From assembly GCA_016703965.1 (NCBI GenBank), contig JADJBB010000025.1:744001-808000 (forward strand): a DNA stretch of 64,000 bases. Direction: 5' to 3'. This document shows, piece after piece, positions 62,638 to 64,000 of this stretch. Both the position numbers and the translations under genes were made by a program. Each line of letters starts with the position of its first letter. Position 1 is the stretch's first letter. A model generated the notes under the pieces. The model did no database searches and was not told where the DNA came from. It was given only the letters and a program-made list of their open reading frames with translations. The stretch is from Acidobacteriota bacterium (GTDB taxonomy: Bacteria > Acidobacteriota > Blastocatellia > Pyrinomonadales > Pyrinomonadaceae).

Positions 62638-64000
62638 ATGTCAGCGGCTGAAGAGACTATCAAATCACGTCCAGAAGTAACGAAGCCATCGGCTCCGGTT
62701 CTCAACCGTGCCCTGGATTTTCTAAGTTCAGTCAGGTTCGGCGTAGTTCAGTTGTGCATCCTGGTCGTGCTCGCAATGATCGGTATGCTTGTGCTGCAGC
62801 AGAACGTACAGGGTTTCGATGCGTATTACGTTTCCCTAACGCCGGCTGAGAAGCTTGTCTTCGGGCGTCTGGGATTTTTCGACATCTACCATAGCTGGTA
62901 TTTCAACCTTCTCCTCCTGACCCTTTCGCTGAACATCATCCTGGCCTCCATAGACAGATGGCCTTCGGCGTGGGCTTACATTCGCGATCCGAAGAAAACT
63001 GCAACTAAGGTGTGGCTTCTCAGTCAACCGGACAACGCAAGCATTGAGTTCGATCGTACCGATGCGTCATCGGCCGCGGAGAAAATAAAGTCAGTATTCG
63101 AAAGCAACGGCTTAAAGTCATCGGTAACTGAAGTAAAAAGTATCGAGTACGGACTTGATGCCGATGGCCGCAAGGACTTTTCCGTTATAAAGGAAAAGAC
63201 GAGTACCGTGGTTTTTGGCCAGAGCGGACAGATCAACCGACTTGGGGCCTATGTCGTCCACGTCTTTCTTCTTACCCTGTTTCTGGGCCATTTCGTTGCT
63301 CTTCAAACAGGCTTTGATGCTGACGTTCGAATGATCCCGGGCGGGACGACAGATCAGATCGAATTGATCCAGTTCAATCTGGACAAGAAAGAGAAATTCA
63401 ACGTAAAACTTCCCTTCACGATGGAATGCACCGACATTCAGCAGCGTTTGATCGACCAGGGCGGATCCATCGACGTCACGAACACCATGGATTGGCGGAC
63501 CCAGCTCAAGATAACTGATCCGCAGTATGGGGAGAAGATCGCTGATGTCAGCCTCAACGCGCCATTTAACTATCGCGGATACCGCTTTTTCCAGGCTCAG
63601 ACCATTCCTGTCGGCAACGCCCGTACGATCGCACTCGACATCACGCCCCAAAATGGCGGCGATCCTATCAGAGCGAATATCAATCGTAACGGCAATACTT
63701 CCCTTCCTGATGGCACGAAGGTCGAATACGCCGAGTTCCTGCCGGACTTTACCTTCGGCCCAGATGGCCAGCCCGACACAAAAAGCGGGGAGTACGTTAA
63801 CCCGGTTGCCGTGCTAAATGTCACGCCGCCCGGAGGCGAACGTACAAGGGTTTTCGCATTTGCGCAGAAACTAGCTGACAACATGCCGGTTGGAGCCCCG
63901 AAGGCAGGATATAAATGGCGGCTCGCCGAATTCGAAAAATCTCCTCTCGCTCACGTCTTATCGATCAAGTATGACCCGTATGACGCAGCGTTCATCGCCT
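62638..64000 (+). CDS. resB: ResB-like cytochrome c biogenesis protein (partial)
   Basis: About 454 residues are visible from ATG 62638; the frame is still open at the window end. N-terminal RALDFLSSVRFGVVQLCILV and LVLQQNV start the ResB fold, with helices at about 36-56 and 80-100, another near 205-225 (YVVHVFLLTLFLGHFVALQ), and a large extracytoplasmic domain with the ResB-type YRGYRFFQ segment near residue 315. ResB with ResC carries heme to apocytochromes outside the membrane. That fits the secreted di-heme peroxidase in this window. It is divergent from the oxidase assembly set. Confidence 0.9.
   Translation, partial: MSAAEETIKSRPEVTKPSAPVLNRALDFLSSVRFGVVQLCILVVLAMIGMLVLQQNVQGFDAYYVSLTPAEKLVFGRLGFFDIYHSWYFNLLLLTLSLNIILASIDRWPSAWAYIRDPKKTATKVWLLSQPDNASIEFDRTDASSAAEKIKSVFESNGLKSSVTEVKSIEYGLDADGRKDFSVIKEKTSTVVFGQSGQINRLGAYVVHVFLLTLFLGHFVALQTGFDADVRMIPGGTTDQIELIQFNLDKKEKFNVKLPFTMECTDIQQRLIDQGGSIDVTNTMDWRTQLKITDPQYGEKIADVSLNAPFNYRGYRFFQAQTIPVGNARTIALDITPQNGGDPIRANINRNGNTSLPDGTKVEYAEFLPDFTFGPDGQPDTKSGEYVNPVAVLNVTPPGGERTRVFAFAQKLADNMPVGAPKAGYKWRLAEFEKSPLAHVLSIKYDPYDAAFIA

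Overview
The window looks like chromosomal DNA of an Acidobacteriota member, most likely class Blastocatellia (Pyrinomonadaceae-like). This is inferred from a VWFA-type secreted protein of the acidobacterial family, Thr-Pro linkers joined to dockerin-like and carboxypeptidase-regulatory modules, a Gram-negative Lpt system, many secreted peptidases and a large FHA/Ser-Thr kinase inventory. I saw no IS element, prophage, CRISPR array, tRNA or rRNA.

Layout. 0-5.8 kb (+): the end of a TolC-type efflux protein, a WaaE-like glycosyltransferase, a CDP-glucose synthase/4,6-dehydratase pair (deoxysugar supply for surface glycans), two unknown secreted proteins and a VWA protein. 5.8-19.3 kb (-): a long housekeeping block read from high to low coordinates: exported SH3-like protein, SDR, uppP, recJ, a fused lptC/lptA, lptB, then rpoN, hpf, short hprK, rapZ (P-loop Lys replaced by Met), mannose-type EIIA, HPr, arginase and ddl. 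The PTS parts have no enzyme I or sugar permease nearby, so they look regulatory. 19.4-26 kb: RNase J (-), then a TM protein, an EF-hand protein, an ECF sigma factor and a modular di-heme peroxidase (+). 26-29 kb (-): rsmA, ribD (unusual zinc ligand) and ftsY.

29-38 kb (-): a tight signalling cluster encoding FHA/zinc-ribbon protein, Ser/Thr kinase-FHA, RDD membrane protein, FHA-GAF-SpoIIE phosphatase, zinc-ribbon LCCL protein, HD-GYP sensor and a GYF/B-box membrane protein. The last two genes carry three frame breaks, each at a short G run, so assembly error is the first explanation. 38-46.6 kb (+): an RND/HlyD-type adaptor, a MacB/LolD-type ATPase, a membrane protein and two tandem pairs of MacB-type permeases, with two REP-like palindromes between adaptor and ATPase.

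46.7-57.3 kb: Yip1 protein, two oligopeptide-ABC ATPases without adjacent permeases, then peptidases S41, M28, S9 and M1 (all exported), plus a 55-residue membrane protein. This part reads as a protein-scavenging module. 57.3-60.3 kb (-): a large secreted FG-GAP/dockerin/cohesin-like protein preceded by a terminator and a convincing c-di-AMP (ydaO-type) riboswitch. 60.4-64 kb: DUF420, cytochrome oxidase subunit III and heme o synthase (-), and the start of a ResB cytochrome c biogenesis gene (+) that runs off the window.
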